From NCBI RefSeq assembly GCF_033170155.1, contig NZ_CP137079.1, positions 1,302,001-1,366,000 on the forward strand: a DNA stretch of 64,000 bases, in the 5' to 3' direction. A program made the translations under genes and the position numbers. The notes below the pieces were generated by a model. The model had not been told where the DNA came from, made no database searches, and was given only the letters and a program-made list of their open reading frames with translations. How positions within the stretch are numbered: the stretch's first letter is position 1; each line of letters starts with the position of its first letter. Of the stretch, positions 41,660 through 52,209 are shown piece after piece. The stretch is from Raineyella sp. W15-4 (GTDB taxonomy: Bacteria; Actinomycetota; Actinomycetes; Propionibacteriales; Propionibacteriaceae).

Positions 41660-42525
41660 TGAAATCTTCCCGGGTGGACACGACGCGTCCGTCCGATGGT
41701 CAGCCGGCCACCGCGACGGAGCGGACGGTGTTGCCCATGCCCAGCGTGCCCGACGCCGAGCGGACGACCCGGGAGCGGGTGGCCCGCTCTATCCTCGAGC
41801 ACGGCCCGTCGACGGCGGGTCAGCTCGCCGAGCGGCTCGACCTGACCCCCGCCGCCGTCCGCCGCCATCTGGCCGTCCTCGAGGAGGAGGGCGACCTGCG
41901 CAGCGAGGAACAACGAGTCTACGGGACCCGCGGCCGCGGGCGCCCCGCGAAGGTCTTCCTGCTCACCGACGCCGGCCGCACCCACTTCCCCTCCTCGTAC
42001 GACGAGCTGGCGATCCAGGCGCTGCGGCAGCTGCAGGCGCTGGCCGGCGACCCCGCGATCGAGCGGTTCGCCGAGGACCGGGTCGCCGACGTGGTCCGGC
42101 GCTACCAGGTGATCCTCGAAGAGGCCGCCGCCGAGGGGGAGGCGATCGCCGCCCCCGAGGCACTGGCGCGCGCGCTGAACGACCAGGGCTACGTCGCGAC
42201 GATGCAGCCCGCCTGGACCGGCGAGCAGCTCTGCCAGCACCACTGCCCGGTGTCCCACGTCGCGGTGGAGTTCCCCGAGCTGTGCACGGCCGAGACCGAG
42301 GTGTTCTCCCGGCTGCTCGGCGTCCATGTGCAGCGCCTCGCGACGATCGCCGACGGCAACGGCGTGTGCACCACCCACATCCCCGACCCGGCGGCCGTCT
42401 CCGGCCGCCGCCACCCCCATCCGGCCGACGCGCCCACCACGACGCGTACCCCGGCCAGGACCCCGACCGACGCACCCGCCGCCGCGGCGCGTGCCACTAC
42501 CGATGCCACCCACCAGGAGGGCTGA
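41659..42525 (+). CDS. sufR: Iron-sulfur-responsive transcriptional regulator SufR
   Basis: Winged-helix repressor of the suf operon, 288 residues. The HTH is near 50-95 (HGPSTAGQLAERLDLTPAAV). Cluster-binding cysteines lie near 195-215 (QLCQHHCPVSH, FPELCTAE), as in other SufR proteins. A Thr/Ala/Pro-rich tail of about 45 residues follows. GTG 41659 is supported by a leaderless promoter; a shorter protein from a downstream start is possible. It is the first gene of the operon and four bases before sufB. Confidence 0.9.
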   Translation: MKSSRVDTTRPSDGQPATATERTVLPMPSVPDAERTTRERVARSILEHGPSTAGQLAERLDLTPAAVRRHLAVLEEEGDLRSEEQRVYGTRGRGRPAKVFLLTDAGRTHFPSSYDELAIQALRQLQALAGDPAIERFAEDRVADVVRRYQVILEEAAAEGEAIAAPEALARALNDQGYVATMQPAWTGEQLCQHHCPVSHVAVEFPELCTAETEVFSRLLGVHVQRLATIADGNGVCTTHIPDPAAVSGRRHPHPADAPTTTRTPARTPTDAPAAAARATTDATHQEG

Positions 42526-42528
42526 CCG

Positions 42529-43962
42529 ATGACGCAGGTGACCAACGAGCCGCAGCTCACCCAGGCCGAGCAGATCGATGCGCTCAGCCACTACGGGTAC
42601 GGCTGGCACGACCGCGACGAGGCGGGTGCTGCCGCCCAGCGCGGGCTCAACCCGGCCGTCGTCGGCAACATCTCCGGGCTCAAGCACGAGCCCGAGTGGA
42701 TGCTGCAGCGCCGGCTCAAGGCGCTGAAGCTCTTCGAGCGCAAGCCGATGCCGACCTGGGGTGCCGGGCTCGACGACATCGACTTCGACAACATCAAGTA
42801 CTTCGTCCGCTCCACCGAGAAGCAGGCCGCCTCCTGGGAGGAACTGCCGGCGGACATCAAGAACACCTACGACAAGCTGGGCATCCCCGAGGCGGAGAAG
42901 GCCCGGCTGGTGGCCGGCGTCGCCGCCCAGTACGAGTCCGAGGTGGTCTACCACAAGATCAACGAGGAGCTCGAGCGCCAGGGCGTGATCTTCCTGGACA
43001 CCGACACCGGCCTGAAGGAACATCCGGAGATCTTCGAGGAGTACTTCGGCACCGTCATCCCGGCCGGGGACAACAAGTTCGCCTCGCTGAACACCGCGGT
43101 GTGGTCCGGCGGCTCGTTCATCTACGTGCCGAAGGGGGTCCACGTCGAGATCCCGCTGCAGGCCTACTTCCGGATCAACACCGAGAACATGGGCCAGTTC
43201 GAGCGGACGCTGATCATCGCCGACGAGGGCTCCTACGTCCACTACGTCGAGGGCTGCACCGCGCCGATCTACAAGTCGGACTCGCTGCACTCCGCGGTGG
43301 TGGAGATCATCGTCAAGAAGAACGCCCGGGTGCGCTACACGACCATCCAGAACTGGTCGAACAACGTCTACAACCTCGTCACCAAGCGCGCCACCTGCGA
43401 GGAGGGCGCGACGATGGAGTGGATCGACGGCAACATCGGGTCCAAGGTCACGATGAAGTATCCCGCGGTCTACCTGATGGGCGAGCACGCCCGCGGCGAG
43501 ACGCTGTCGATCGCCTTCGCCGGCGAGGGGCAGCACCAGGACACCGGCTCGAAGATGGTCCACCTGGCGCCGAACACGTCCAGCTCGATCATCTCCAAGT
43601 CCGTCTCCCGCGGCGGCGGCCGGGCCTCCTACCGCGGCCTGGTGCAGGTCGAGGAGGGGGCGCACAACGCGAAGTCCTCGGTGCGCTGTGACGCGCTGCT
43701 GGTCGACACCATCTCCCGCTCCGACACCTACCCGTACGTCGACATCCGTGAGGACGACGTGTCGATGGCCCACGAGGCCACCGTGTCCAAGGTCTCCGAG
43801 GACCAGCTGTTCTACCTGATGTCGCGCGGCATGGCCGAGGACGAGGCGATGGCGATGATCGTGCGTGGCTTCATCGAGCCGATCGCCAAGGAGCTCCCGA
43901 TGGAGTACGCCCTGGAGCTCAACCGGCTGATCGAGCTGCAGATGGAAGGGGCCGTCGGCTGA
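42529..43962 (+). CDS. sufB: Fe-S cluster assembly protein SufB
   Basis: Scaffold subunit of the SufBCD complex, 477 residues, full length. Conserved patterns include [20 protein letters not shown] near 190, [14 protein letters not shown] near 240 and the C-terminal [20 protein letters not shown] and [14 protein letters not shown] region. It receives sulfur from SufS-SufU and builds the cluster with SufD and SufC. Located three bases after sufR. Confidence 0.96.
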   Translation: MTQVTNEPQLTQAEQIDALSHYGYGWHDRDEAGAAAQRGLNPAVVGNISGLKHEPEWMLQRRLKALKLFERKPMPTWGAGLDDIDFDNIKYFVRSTEKQAASWEELPADIKNTYDKLGIPEAEKARLVAGVAAQYESEVVYHKINEELERQGVIFLDTDTGLKEHPEIFEEYFGTVIPAGDNKFASLNTAVWSGGSFIYVPKGVHVEIPLQAYFRINTENMGQFERTLIIADEGSYVHYVEGCTAPIYKSDSLHSAVVEIIVKKNARVRYTTIQNWSNNVYNLVTKRATCEEGATMEWIDGNIGSKVTMKYPAVYLMGEHARGETLSIAFAGEGQHQDTGSKMVHLAPNTSSSIISKSVSRGGGRASYRGLVQVEEGAHNAKSSVRCDALLVDTISRSDTYPYVDIREDDVSMAHEATVSKVSEDQLFYLMSRGMAEDEAMAMIVRGFIEPIAKELPMEYALELNRLIELQMEGAVG

Positions 43963-44027
43963 TCCGCCGCCTCCGTCCGTCCCACCCGTACGCCCCGTAC
44001 GACGACCACCCGTACGCATCGAAGAGA

Positions 44028-45284
44028 GTGACCCCGTTGTCCGTCGATACCGCCTCCACCGAAGGCACGACCGCCGCCGAGCCCGCCACCCGCCCGTCCA
44101 CGGACGGCGCGGCCGCTCCGCGTGTGCCCAGCCTGCCGAAGATCGCCTCCCACCTGCACGCCACCCCGTCCTGGGACGTCGCCGACTTCCCGGTGCCGAA
44201 GGGGCGCGAGGAGATCTGGCGGTTCACGCCGCTGAAGCGGCTGCGGGGGCTGTTGGAGGCCGAGGCCACCGGTGACCGGCTGCAGTGGCAGACCACGCTG
44301 CCCGAGAGCGTCACGCTGACCCGGATCTCCGGCGAGCAGGCCCGCGCCCTCGGCGGCCGGGCCCCGATGGACCGGCTGGCCGTCCTCGCCGCGGCGAACG
44401 CGGACGGCGCCGTCCGGGTGGACATCCCGGCCGAGACCGAGGTGACCACGCCGGTGATCCTCACCCTCACCGGCACCGGCGCCGAGACGGTCGTCCACGA
44501 GCACCTGGTGATCACCGTCGGTCACCACGCCACCGCGACCATCGTCCTGGAGCACCGCGGATCCGCGACGTACGACGCGTACGTCTCGGTCCTGGTCGGC
44601 GACGGGGCCACCGTCAACCTGGTCGAGCTGCAGCTGTGGGACGACGACGCGGTGCACACCGGACAGACCTCGGTCCGGGTGGGGCGCGATGCGTCGGTGA
44701 CCGCGGTGACCGCCACGCTCGGCGGCGACCTGGTCCGGCTCACCCAGACCACCGACTACGCCGGCGTGGGCGGCGAGCTGCACCAGTACGGCGTCTACTT
44801 CGCCGACGCCGGCCAGCACCTCGAGCACCGGCTGCTGGTCGACCACGCCACCCCGAAGTCGGTCTCCCGGGTCGACTACCGCGGGGCGCTGCAGGGCGAG
44901 GGCGCGCACACCGTGTGGATCGGCGACGTGCTGATCCGCAAGACCGCCGAGGGGATCGACACCTACGAGACGGACCGCAACCTGGTCCTCACCGACGGCT
45001 GTCGCGCCGATGCCGTGCCGAACCTGGAGATCGAGACCGGCGAGATCGGCGGGGCGGGGCACTCCGCCACCACCGGCCGGTTCGACGACGAGCAGCTGTT
45101 CTACCTGCAGAGTCGCGGCATCCCGGAGGCGGAGGCCCGCCGGCTGGTGGTGTTCGGCTTCTTCACCGAGATCATCACCAAGATCGGCGTTCCCGACATC
45201 GAGCAGCGCCTGCTGGCGGCCGTTACCGAGGAGCTCTCGGCGACCGTCGGCGCCCCGGCGCCGGCCGCCCCGGTCCAGGCCTGA
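44028..45284 (+). CDS. sufD: Fe-S cluster assembly protein SufD
   Basis: SufB-related partner subunit. Conserved patterns are GREEIWRFTPLKRL near 60, QYGVYFADAGQHLEHRLLVD near 260 and FYLQSRGIPEAEARRLVVFG near 360. Two starts are possible: GTG 44028 (418 residues), which lies against the GAAGAGAG purine tract, or TTG 44037, which has better spacing from it. The 65-nt gap after sufB is the only sizeable one in the operon and contains two GTACG-type words but no clear promoter. Confidence 0.93.
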   Translation: MTPLSVDTASTEGTTAAEPATRPSTDGAAAPRVPSLPKIASHLHATPSWDVADFPVPKGREEIWRFTPLKRLRGLLEAEATGDRLQWQTTLPESVTLTRISGEQARALGGRAPMDRLAVLAAANADGAVRVDIPAETEVTTPVILTLTGTGAETVVHEHLVITVGHHATATIVLEHRGSATYDAYVSVLVGDGATVNLVELQLWDDDAVHTGQTSVRVGRDASVTAVTATLGGDLVRLTQTTDYAGVGGELHQYGVYFADAGQHLEHRLLVDHATPKSVSRVDYRGALQGEGAHTVWIGDVLIRKTAEGIDTYETDRNLVLTDGCRADAVPNLEIETGEIGGAGHSATTGRFDDEQLFYLQSRGIPEAEARRLVVFGFFTEIITKIGVPDIEQRLLAAVTEELSATVGAPAPAAPVQA

Positions 45285-45324
45285 CCGCACCCTTCCCGAC
45301 TTCGTCCAACCCAGGAGACCACCC

Positions 45325-46092
45325 ATGGCAACCCTCGAGATCCACGACCTGCACGTCCAGGTGGAGACCGACAACGGCCCCAAGCCCATCCTCAAGGGCG
45401 TCGACCTCACCATCCGCTCCGGCCAGACCCACGCGATCATGGGGCCGAACGGCTCCGGCAAGTCGACCCTGGCGTACACCCTGGCAGGGCATCCGAAGTA
45501 CACCGTCACCGGCGGCACCGTCACCCTCGACGGCGCCGACATCCTGGCGATGAGCACCGACGAGCGGGCCCGCGCCGGCCTGTTCCTGGCCATGCAGTAC
45601 CCGGTCGAGGTGCCCGGCGTGTCGGTGGCGAACTTCCTGCGCACCGCCAAGACCGCCGTCGACGGCCAGGCGCCGAAGATCCGCACCTGGACCAAGCAGG
45701 TCACCGGGGCGCTGGCCCGGATGGACCTGGACGCCAGCTTCGCGCAGCGGTCGGTCAACGAGGGCTTCTCCGGCGGCGAGAAGAAGCGCCACGAGATCGC
45801 CCAGCTCGAGCTGCTCAACCCGAAGGTCGCGATCCTCGACGAGACCGACTCCGGCCTCGACATCGACGCGCTGCGCGTCGTCTCCGAGGGGGTCAACCGC
45901 TTCATCGCCCAGGGCGACCGTGGTGTGCTGCTGATCACCCACTACACGCGGATCCTGCGCTACATCACGCCCGACGTCGTGCACGTCTTCGTCGATGGTC
46001 ACATGATCGCCCAGGGCGGCCCCGAGCTGGCCGAGGAACTCGAGGCGGAGGGCTACGACAAGTACGTGAAGGCGGCCCGGATCGATGCCTGA
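45325..46092 (+). CDS. sufC: Fe-S cluster assembly ATPase SufC
   Basis: ABC-type ATPase of 255 residues that drives SufBD rearrangement. Walker A is GPNGSGKSTLAYTLAGH near 38, the signature FSGGEKKRHE near 148, Walker B VAILDETDSGLDIDAL near 170 and the His switch ITHYTR near 205. The ATG has a CAGGAGA site 40 nt after sufD; the frame upstream is a shadow. It overlaps sufS by eight bases. Confidence 0.96.
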   Translation: MATLEIHDLHVQVETDNGPKPILKGVDLTIRSGQTHAIMGPNGSGKSTLAYTLAGHPKYTVTGGTVTLDGADILAMSTDERARAGLFLAMQYPVEVPGVSVANFLRTAKTAVDGQAPKIRTWTKQVTGALARMDLDASFAQRSVNEGFSGGEKKRHEIAQLELLNPKVAILDETDSGLDIDALRVVSEGVNRFIAQGDRGVLLITHYTRILRYITPDVVHVFVDGHMIAQGGPELAEELEAEGYDKYVKAARIDA

Positions 46093-47473
46093 CACCCTGA
46101 CCTCCACCGGTGGGCCGGCCCGGTCGGCGGCCGACGGCTACGACATCGAGGCCGTCCGCAAGGACTTCCCGGTGCTGGAGCGTACGGTCGGTGATTACCC
46201 ACTGGTCTACCTGGACTCGGCGAACACCTCGCAGAAGCCCCGCCAGGTGATCGAGGCGATCACCGACTTCTACGCCCACCACAACGCCAACGTCGCCCGC
46301 GCCATGCATCTGCTCGGCGCGGAGGCCACCGCGGCGTACGAAGGCGCCCGCGCGAAGATCGCCGGATTCATCGGCGCCGCCGACTCGCGCGAGGTGATCT
46401 ACACCAAGAACGCCTCCGAGGCGCTCAACCTCGCCGCGAACACCCTCGGCTCCCGGCTGGGTCCCGGCGACGAGGTCGTCGTCTCGGTGATGGAGCACCA
46501 CTCGAACCTCGTCCCCTGGCAGCTGGTCTGCCAGCGCACCGGGGCGACGCTGCGCTGGTTCGACGTGACCGAGGAGGGACGGCTCGACCTGGCGAAGGCC
46601 GAGGCGGAGGGTCTGGTCAACGAGCACACCAAGGTGGTGGCGATCACCCGCCAGTCGAACGTGCTGGGCACCATCAACCCGGTCACCACCGTCGCCCGGA
46701 TGGCGCACGCCGTCGGCGCCGTGCTGGTGATCGACGCGTCCCAGTCGGTGCCGCAGCTGACGACCGACGTGCAGGCCTGGGAGGCCGACCTGGTCGCCTT
46801 CACCGGCCACAAGATGCTCGGCCCGACCGGGCTCGGCGTGCTGTGGGGCCGTTACGACCTGTTGGAGCAGCTGCCGCCGTTCCTCGGCGGCGGGGAGATG
46901 ATCGAGGTCGTCCGGATGGAGGGGTCGACGTACGCCCCGCCGCCGTACCGGTTCGAGGCCGGCACCCCGCCGATCGCCGAGACGGTGATGCTGGCGGCGG
47001 CGATCGACTACCTGAACGGCATCGGGATGGACCACATCGCCGCCCACGAGCAGCGGATCACCGGTTACGCCCTGAAGCGGCTGGCCGACGTCAAGGGCCT
47101 GCGGATCCTCGGCCCGACCGAGGCGGTCGACCGGGGTGGCGCGATCTCGTTCACCCTCGAGGGGGTGCACCCGCACGACGTGATGACCATGCTCGACGCG
47201 CGCGGCGTCGCGGTCCGCGGTGGCCACCACTGCGCCCGGCCGCTGCACGACCGGTTCGGGATCCAGTCGTCCACCCGGGCGTCGTTCTACCTCTACACCA
47301 CCGAGCAGGAGATCGAGGCGCTCGCCGAGGCCCTCGACCACACCCGGGACTTCTTCGACCGGCCGCGCTCCGCGTCCCGGACCCGCCACCGGGAGGCGGG
47401 CGCCGCTGCCCGGACGCGCCGCGGCGACTCGCGTGTTGCGCCGCAGGCACGCCTCGTGGAGGAGCAGGAGTGA
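46085..47473 (+). CDS. sufS: Cysteine desulfurase SufS (type II)
   Basis: PLP enzyme that takes sulfur from cysteine for cluster assembly, 462 residues. The PLP lysine is in FTGHKMLGPTG near 240, VMEHHSNLVPW lies near 138, and the sulfur-accepting Cys in RGGHHCARPLHDRFG near 380. A basic, Arg/Ala-rich tail of about 40 residues extends past the usual end. The GTGA overlap with sufU couples the two, which act together in this pathway. Confidence 0.95.
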   Translation: MPDTLTSTGGPARSAADGYDIEAVRKDFPVLERTVGDYPLVYLDSANTSQKPRQVIEAITDFYAHHNANVARAMHLLGAEATAAYEGARAKIAGFIGAADSREVIYTKNASEALNLAANTLGSRLGPGDEVVVSVMEHHSNLVPWQLVCQRTGATLRWFDVTEEGRLDLAKAEAEGLVNEHTKVVAITRQSNVLGTINPVTTVARMAHAVGAVLVIDASQSVPQLTTDVQAWEADLVAFTGHKMLGPTGLGVLWGRYDLLEQLPPFLGGGEMIEVVRMEGSTYAPPPYRFEAGTPPIAETVMLAAAIDYLNGIGMDHIAAHEQRITGYALKRLADVKGLRILGPTEAVDRGGAISFTLEGVHPHDVMTMLDARGVAVRGGHHCARPLHDRFGIQSSTRASFYLYTTEQEIEALAEALDHTRDFFDRPRSASRTRHREAGAAARTRRGDSRVAPQARLVEEQE

Positions 47474-48006
47474 ACGTCGAGGAGATGTACCAGGAGATCA
47501 TCCTGGACCACTACAAGGAGAAGCACCACAGCGGCCTGCGCGATCCGTACGCCGCCGAGGTGTATCACGTCAACCCGAGCTGTGGTGACGAGATCACCCT
47601 GCGGGTAGCCCTCGACGGCGACACCATCACCGACGTGTCGTACGACGGGCAGGGCTGCTCGATCTCGCAGGCCTCCACGTCGGTGATGACCGACCTGGTG
47701 ATCGGGCGCAGCATCGAGGGCTCCCAGCTGCTCTACCAGCACTTCAAGGAAATGATGGAGTCGCAGGGCCGGATCGAACCCGACGAGGACGAGTTCGAGG
47801 ACGGCATCGCTTTCGCCGGCGTGTCGAAGTTCCCGGCCCGGGTCAAGTGCGCGCTGCTGAGCTGGTCCGCGCTGCGGGACGCGCTGATCCGCGCGACCGC
47901 CGACACACCGGCCACGGGCCCCGCGACGGCACGGACTGCTGCGCCGCGATCCGCCGCACACGAGCCTGCCAGGAAGGAACCCGCCATGAAGGAGGACCGG
48001 GTATGA
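47470..48006 (+). CDS. sufU: Sulfur-transfer protein SufU
   Basis: Zinc-binding sulfur shuttle that takes persulfide from SufS. The three metal cysteines are in NPSCGDEITL near 38, GQGCSISQAS near 63 and ARVKCALLSW near 125, with the family Asp next to the first. At 178 residues it is longer than usual; the extra 35 residues are Ala/Thr-rich and charged. GTG 47470 overlaps the sufS stop. It overlaps the next gene by four bases. Confidence 0.93.
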   Translation: MNVEEMYQEIILDHYKEKHHSGLRDPYAAEVYHVNPSCGDEITLRVALDGDTITDVSYDGQGCSISQASTSVMTDLVIGRSIEGSQLLYQHFKEMMESQGRIEPDEDEFEDGIAFAGVSKFPARVKCALLSWSALRDALIRATADTPATGPATARTAAPRSAAHEPARKEPAMKEDRV

Positions 48007-48482
48007 CCAACCACGCCGACGCTCCCGCGGACCGGGTGCGGGACCGTGAACTCATGGGCGACGCCCCGGCCGGGTCCACCGCCGTCCCGACCGCCGGCCC
48101 GGAGGGGATCACCGCCTCCCCGGTGCCCGAGGTCGAGGAAGCACCTGCCGTGATCGGGGCGTCCTCGCTGTCCCGGCTGTCCGAGGACGAGGTGCTCGAG
48201 GCACTCAAGGACGTCGTCGACCCCGAACTCGGGATCAACGTCGTCGACCTCGGGCTGATCTACGGTGTGCACGTGGAGGAGGACTCGAGCGTCGTCGTCG
48301 ACATGACGCTGACGAGTGCCGCCTGCCCGTTGACCGATATGATCGAGGACCAGGCGGATGCCGCCCTCGAGGGGATGGTCAACGCCCTGCACATCAACTG
48401 GGTGTGGATGCCGCCGTGGACGGCGGCGAAGATCACCGACGACGGTCGCGACCAGCTACGTGCGATGGGGTTCAACGTCTGA
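48003..48482 (+). CDS. DUF59/MIP18 family Fe-S assembly factor (SufT/PaaD-like)
   Basis: Protein of 159 residues. The first 55 are low-complexity; the DUF59 domain follows: LKDVVDPELGINVVDLGLIY near 80, with a conserved Cys in TSAACPLTDMI near 115. Members help transfer or mature Fe-S clusters. It closes the suf operon as Rv1466 does in M. tuberculosis. ATG 48003 overlaps sufU; the long upstream open frame is a shadow. Confidence 0.9.
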   Translation: MTNHADAPADRVRDRELMGDAPAGSTAVPTAGPEGITASPVPEVEEAPAVIGASSLSRLSEDEVLEALKDVVDPELGINVVDLGLIYGVHVEEDSSVVVDMTLTSAACPLTDMIEDQADAALEGMVNALHINWVWMPPWTAAKITDDGRDQLRAMGFNV

Positions 48483-48495
48483 CCACACGAGGAGG

Positions 48496-49842
48496 ATGAT
48501 GACCGACCGGCGTCCGCGCAACGTTCCTGTCGACCTGGCCCGGGCGCTGGCGATCCTCGTAGTGGTGTGGTTCCACCTGTCGTACTTCCAGCTGGCGATG
48601 ACGATGGGACCCGACCGGCAGCCGCAGCTGACCCTGACGATGCGTACGGTCGGACTCGCCGGCTGGGTGGGCAGCTGGTTCCTCCAGGTGATGCCGCTGT
48701 TCTTCGTCGCGGGCGGCTTCGCCAACGTCCAGGTCGTCGACCGGGTGGTCCGGGAGGGACGGACGTACGGCCTCTACCTCGCCGAGCGGGCCCGACGGCT
48801 GATCGGCCCACTCACCGTCTACGTCGGCTTCGTGACGATCGTCGCCACCGTTCTCGCCTGGGTCGGGCAACTGCGCACCGCCGAGTACCTCAGCCTGATG
48901 GCGACCCGGGTGCTGTGGTTCATCTCCGCCTACCTCGTCATCGTGCTCCTCGCCCCGTCGATGGTCCGGGCGCACGACCGCTGGGGCCTGCGGGTCCCGA
49001 TCGTCCTGCTCGCTCTGGCCCTGTTGGTCGATGCGGCGGGGTTCCTCACCGGAGAACCGGAGGTCCGGGAGCTCAACCACCTGTTCGTCTGGCTCTTCGC
49101 CCACCAGCTCGGCATCGGCTATGCCCGCGGCTGGCTGCGTCGCGGGCCGATCCGCCGCAGCCTGCTGATCATCGCCGGCGCCGCGGCCGGGATCGTGGCG
49201 CTGCTCCGGCTGGTGCCCTACCCGGCGGCCGCGGTCGGCGTGGGCGACCAGGACACCTCCAACCTGGTGCCCCCCACGACGCCGATGGCGCTGCTGGCGC
49301 TGGCCGAGTTCGCCCTGCTGGCGCTCGCCGAGCACTACTTCGGCGACCGGCTGCGCCGGGCCGCCCGGCTCCAGCGGGTGCTGGCGGTGGTGAACGCGCT
49401 GGCGATGACGATCTACCTGTGGCACATCCCGATCATCGCGGCGGCCGTCGGGCTCCTGCTGCTGCCCAGCATGGCGGTGGGCCATCCGATCCCGTTCCTG
49501 CTCAGCACCCCGATGTACTGGCTGCTGTCGATCCCGCTGCTGATCCTGTTGGTGCCGCTGATCAGCCGGGTCGAACAGGCCCTGATCCCGCCGGTGGGCA
49601 CCCGTCAGTCGGGCCGGCTGGCCCTCTACGGAGCGATCCTGCTCTTCGTCGGGCTGGAGATCATCCGCCGCGAGGGGATGGTGCTGCATCCCCAGGCCCC
49701 CGCCTCCACGCTGGGCGTGCTGCTGTTCATGGTCGGCGCCTGGTCGGTTCGGCTGGCGACCGATCTGCCGGCCACCCGCCGAGGACTTCTCCACCCCGGG
49801 GCCGACCGGCACGAGACCGAGAGTCGCGGCGGATCGGTCTAG
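48496..49842 (+). CDS. Acyltransferase 3 family membrane protein
   Basis: Membrane protein of 448 residues with about ten helices. The family start pattern VDLARALAILVVVWFHLSYF (with the conserved His) is near 12, followed by VMPLFFVAGGFANV near 75. It probably O-acylates a cell-surface glycan or lipid. It follows the suf operon after 13 nt but has no functional link to it. The two adjacent ATGs (48496, 48499) lie directly after GAGGAGG. This intact gene could complement the frameshifted family member at 7895-9134, though the two are not close in sequence. Confidence 0.82.
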   Translation: MMTDRRPRNVPVDLARALAILVVVWFHLSYFQLAMTMGPDRQPQLTLTMRTVGLAGWVGSWFLQVMPLFFVAGGFANVQVVDRVVREGRTYGLYLAERARRLIGPLTVYVGFVTIVATVLAWVGQLRTAEYLSLMATRVLWFISAYLVIVLLAPSMVRAHDRWGLRVPIVLLALALLVDAAGFLTGEPEVRELNHLFVWLFAHQLGIGYARGWLRRGPIRRSLLIIAGAAAGIVALLRLVPYPAAAVGVGDQDTSNLVPPTTPMALLALAEFALLALAEHYFGDRLRRAARLQRVLAVVNALAMTIYLWHIPIIAAAVGLLLLPSMAVGHPIPFLLSTPMYWLLSIPLLILLVPLISRVEQALIPPVGTRQSGRLALYGAILLFVGLEIIRREGMVLHPQAPASTLGVLLFMVGAWSVRLATDLPATRRGLLHPGADRHETESRGGSV

Positions 49843-49874
49843 CGGCCCCGCGGTCGGGCGGCCCCGGCGGTCGG
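49842..49874. repeat. 16/17-bp tandem duplication after the acyltransferase stop
   Basis: GCGGCCCCGCGGTCGG (49842-49857) is followed directly by GCGGCCCCGGCGGTCGG (49858-49874), one base longer. It begins on the last base of the TAG stop codon. A further TCGGCGGGCA word recurs just downstream. Confidence 0.7.
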
Positions 49875-49897
49875 CGGGCACCCACTGTCGGCGGGCA

Positions 49898-49903
49898 TAG
49901 GAT
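49898..49903 (+). promoter_or_regulatory. -10 box (TAGGAT), leaderless ABC-F promoter
   Basis: TAGGAT is followed by 6 nt and GTG 49910. There is no ribosome-binding site, consistent with a leaderless mRNA. Confidence 0.5.
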
Positions 49904-49909
49904 GGCGCG

Positions 49910-51511
<1,602 letters not shown>

Positions 51512-51616
51512 TGACGGGGCGGCGGCTGCGCCGCCGATCGGCAGCGGTCCGGCAACGCACCGTCGGCCGGGCGGTGTCGGGGCAGTCGGCAGCGACCCGG
51601 CGCTGGACCCCGCTGC

Positions 51617-51622
51617 TAGCAT
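51617..51622 (+). promoter_or_regulatory. -10 box (TAGCAT) upstream of the small HTH protein gene
   Basis: TAGCAT lies about 39 nt before ATG 51661, implying a short leader that includes the GGGAGG site. A putative -35 box is not clear. Confidence 0.35.
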
Positions 51623-51660
51623 GGGCGTCCAGTCGGACGAGGCGGGAGGCGGACAGCGGC

Positions 51661-52209
51661 ATGGTACCGGGCGGCAACGGGTCGCGAATCACGGGCGAGG
51701 AGCGGGAGCGTCTGATGCTCGTCTACGTGCGGCGGTACCGCGCGGGGGAGTCGATCCCGTCCCTGGCCACCGACACCGGGCGCGCCGAAGGCTTCGTCGA
51801 GGGCCTGCTCCGGGAGGCCGGGGTGGCGCTGCGTCGCCGCGGGAACGGCCTCGCCGGTCCGCATGTTGCCGGCGCGACGCAGGCGGCGTCCGGCCCCGCC
51901 GATCCGGCGCCCGAGCCCGACGGTCCGGCGTCCGCTCAGGATCAGCTCCGCGACCTCGAGCGGTCACCCGAGCCACTGACCGACTGGGGTCTGCCGACAC
52001 CGCCGCTCGGGGTCCTGGTCAAGAAGAAGGACAAGGGCCGGGCCAAGGAGCTGGCGGCGGCCACGGTCAAGGCGCACCGCAAGCGGGTGGGCCGGTCGAC
52101 GGAGGCCGACGACGGGAAGGCCGCCGGTGGCGGCTCCGCCTCCCGTCGGAAGAAGGCCTCGGCGGAGAAGTCCGGCAAGAAGAAGCACCCGAAGAAGTCC
52201 CACCGGTGA
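51661..52209 (+). CDS. Small HTH protein with basic C-terminal tail
   Basis: Protein of 182 residues. A helix-turn-helix-like segment occupies residues 10-60 (GEERERLMLVYVRRYRAGES, then SLATDTGRAEGFVEGLLREA). A Pro/Ala linker and a Lys/Arg-rich end (KKKHPKKSHR) follow, suggesting nucleic-acid binding. It sits after the ABC-F gene like Rv1473A, which is much shorter. ATG 51661 has a GGGAGG site at long spacing. It overlaps the ABC exporter start by four bases. Confidence 0.7.
   Translation: MVPGGNGSRITGEERERLMLVYVRRYRAGESIPSLATDTGRAEGFVEGLLREAGVALRRRGNGLAGPHVAGATQAASGPADPAPEPDGPASAQDQLRDLERSPEPLTDWGLPTPPLGVLVKKKDKGRAKELAAATVKAHRKRVGRSTEADDGKAAGGGSASRRKKASAEKSGKKKHPKKSHR

Noticed and set aside
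41599-44019. An 806-codon minus-strand frame over sufR and sufB
   Set aside because: It is the reverse complement of strongly conserved sufR and sufB, and its product is compositionally biased.
48496-49842. The acyltransferase as part of the suf operon
   Set aside because: It follows closely, but the family acts on surface glycans or lipids and has no known role in Fe-S assembly; read-through is possible without shared function.
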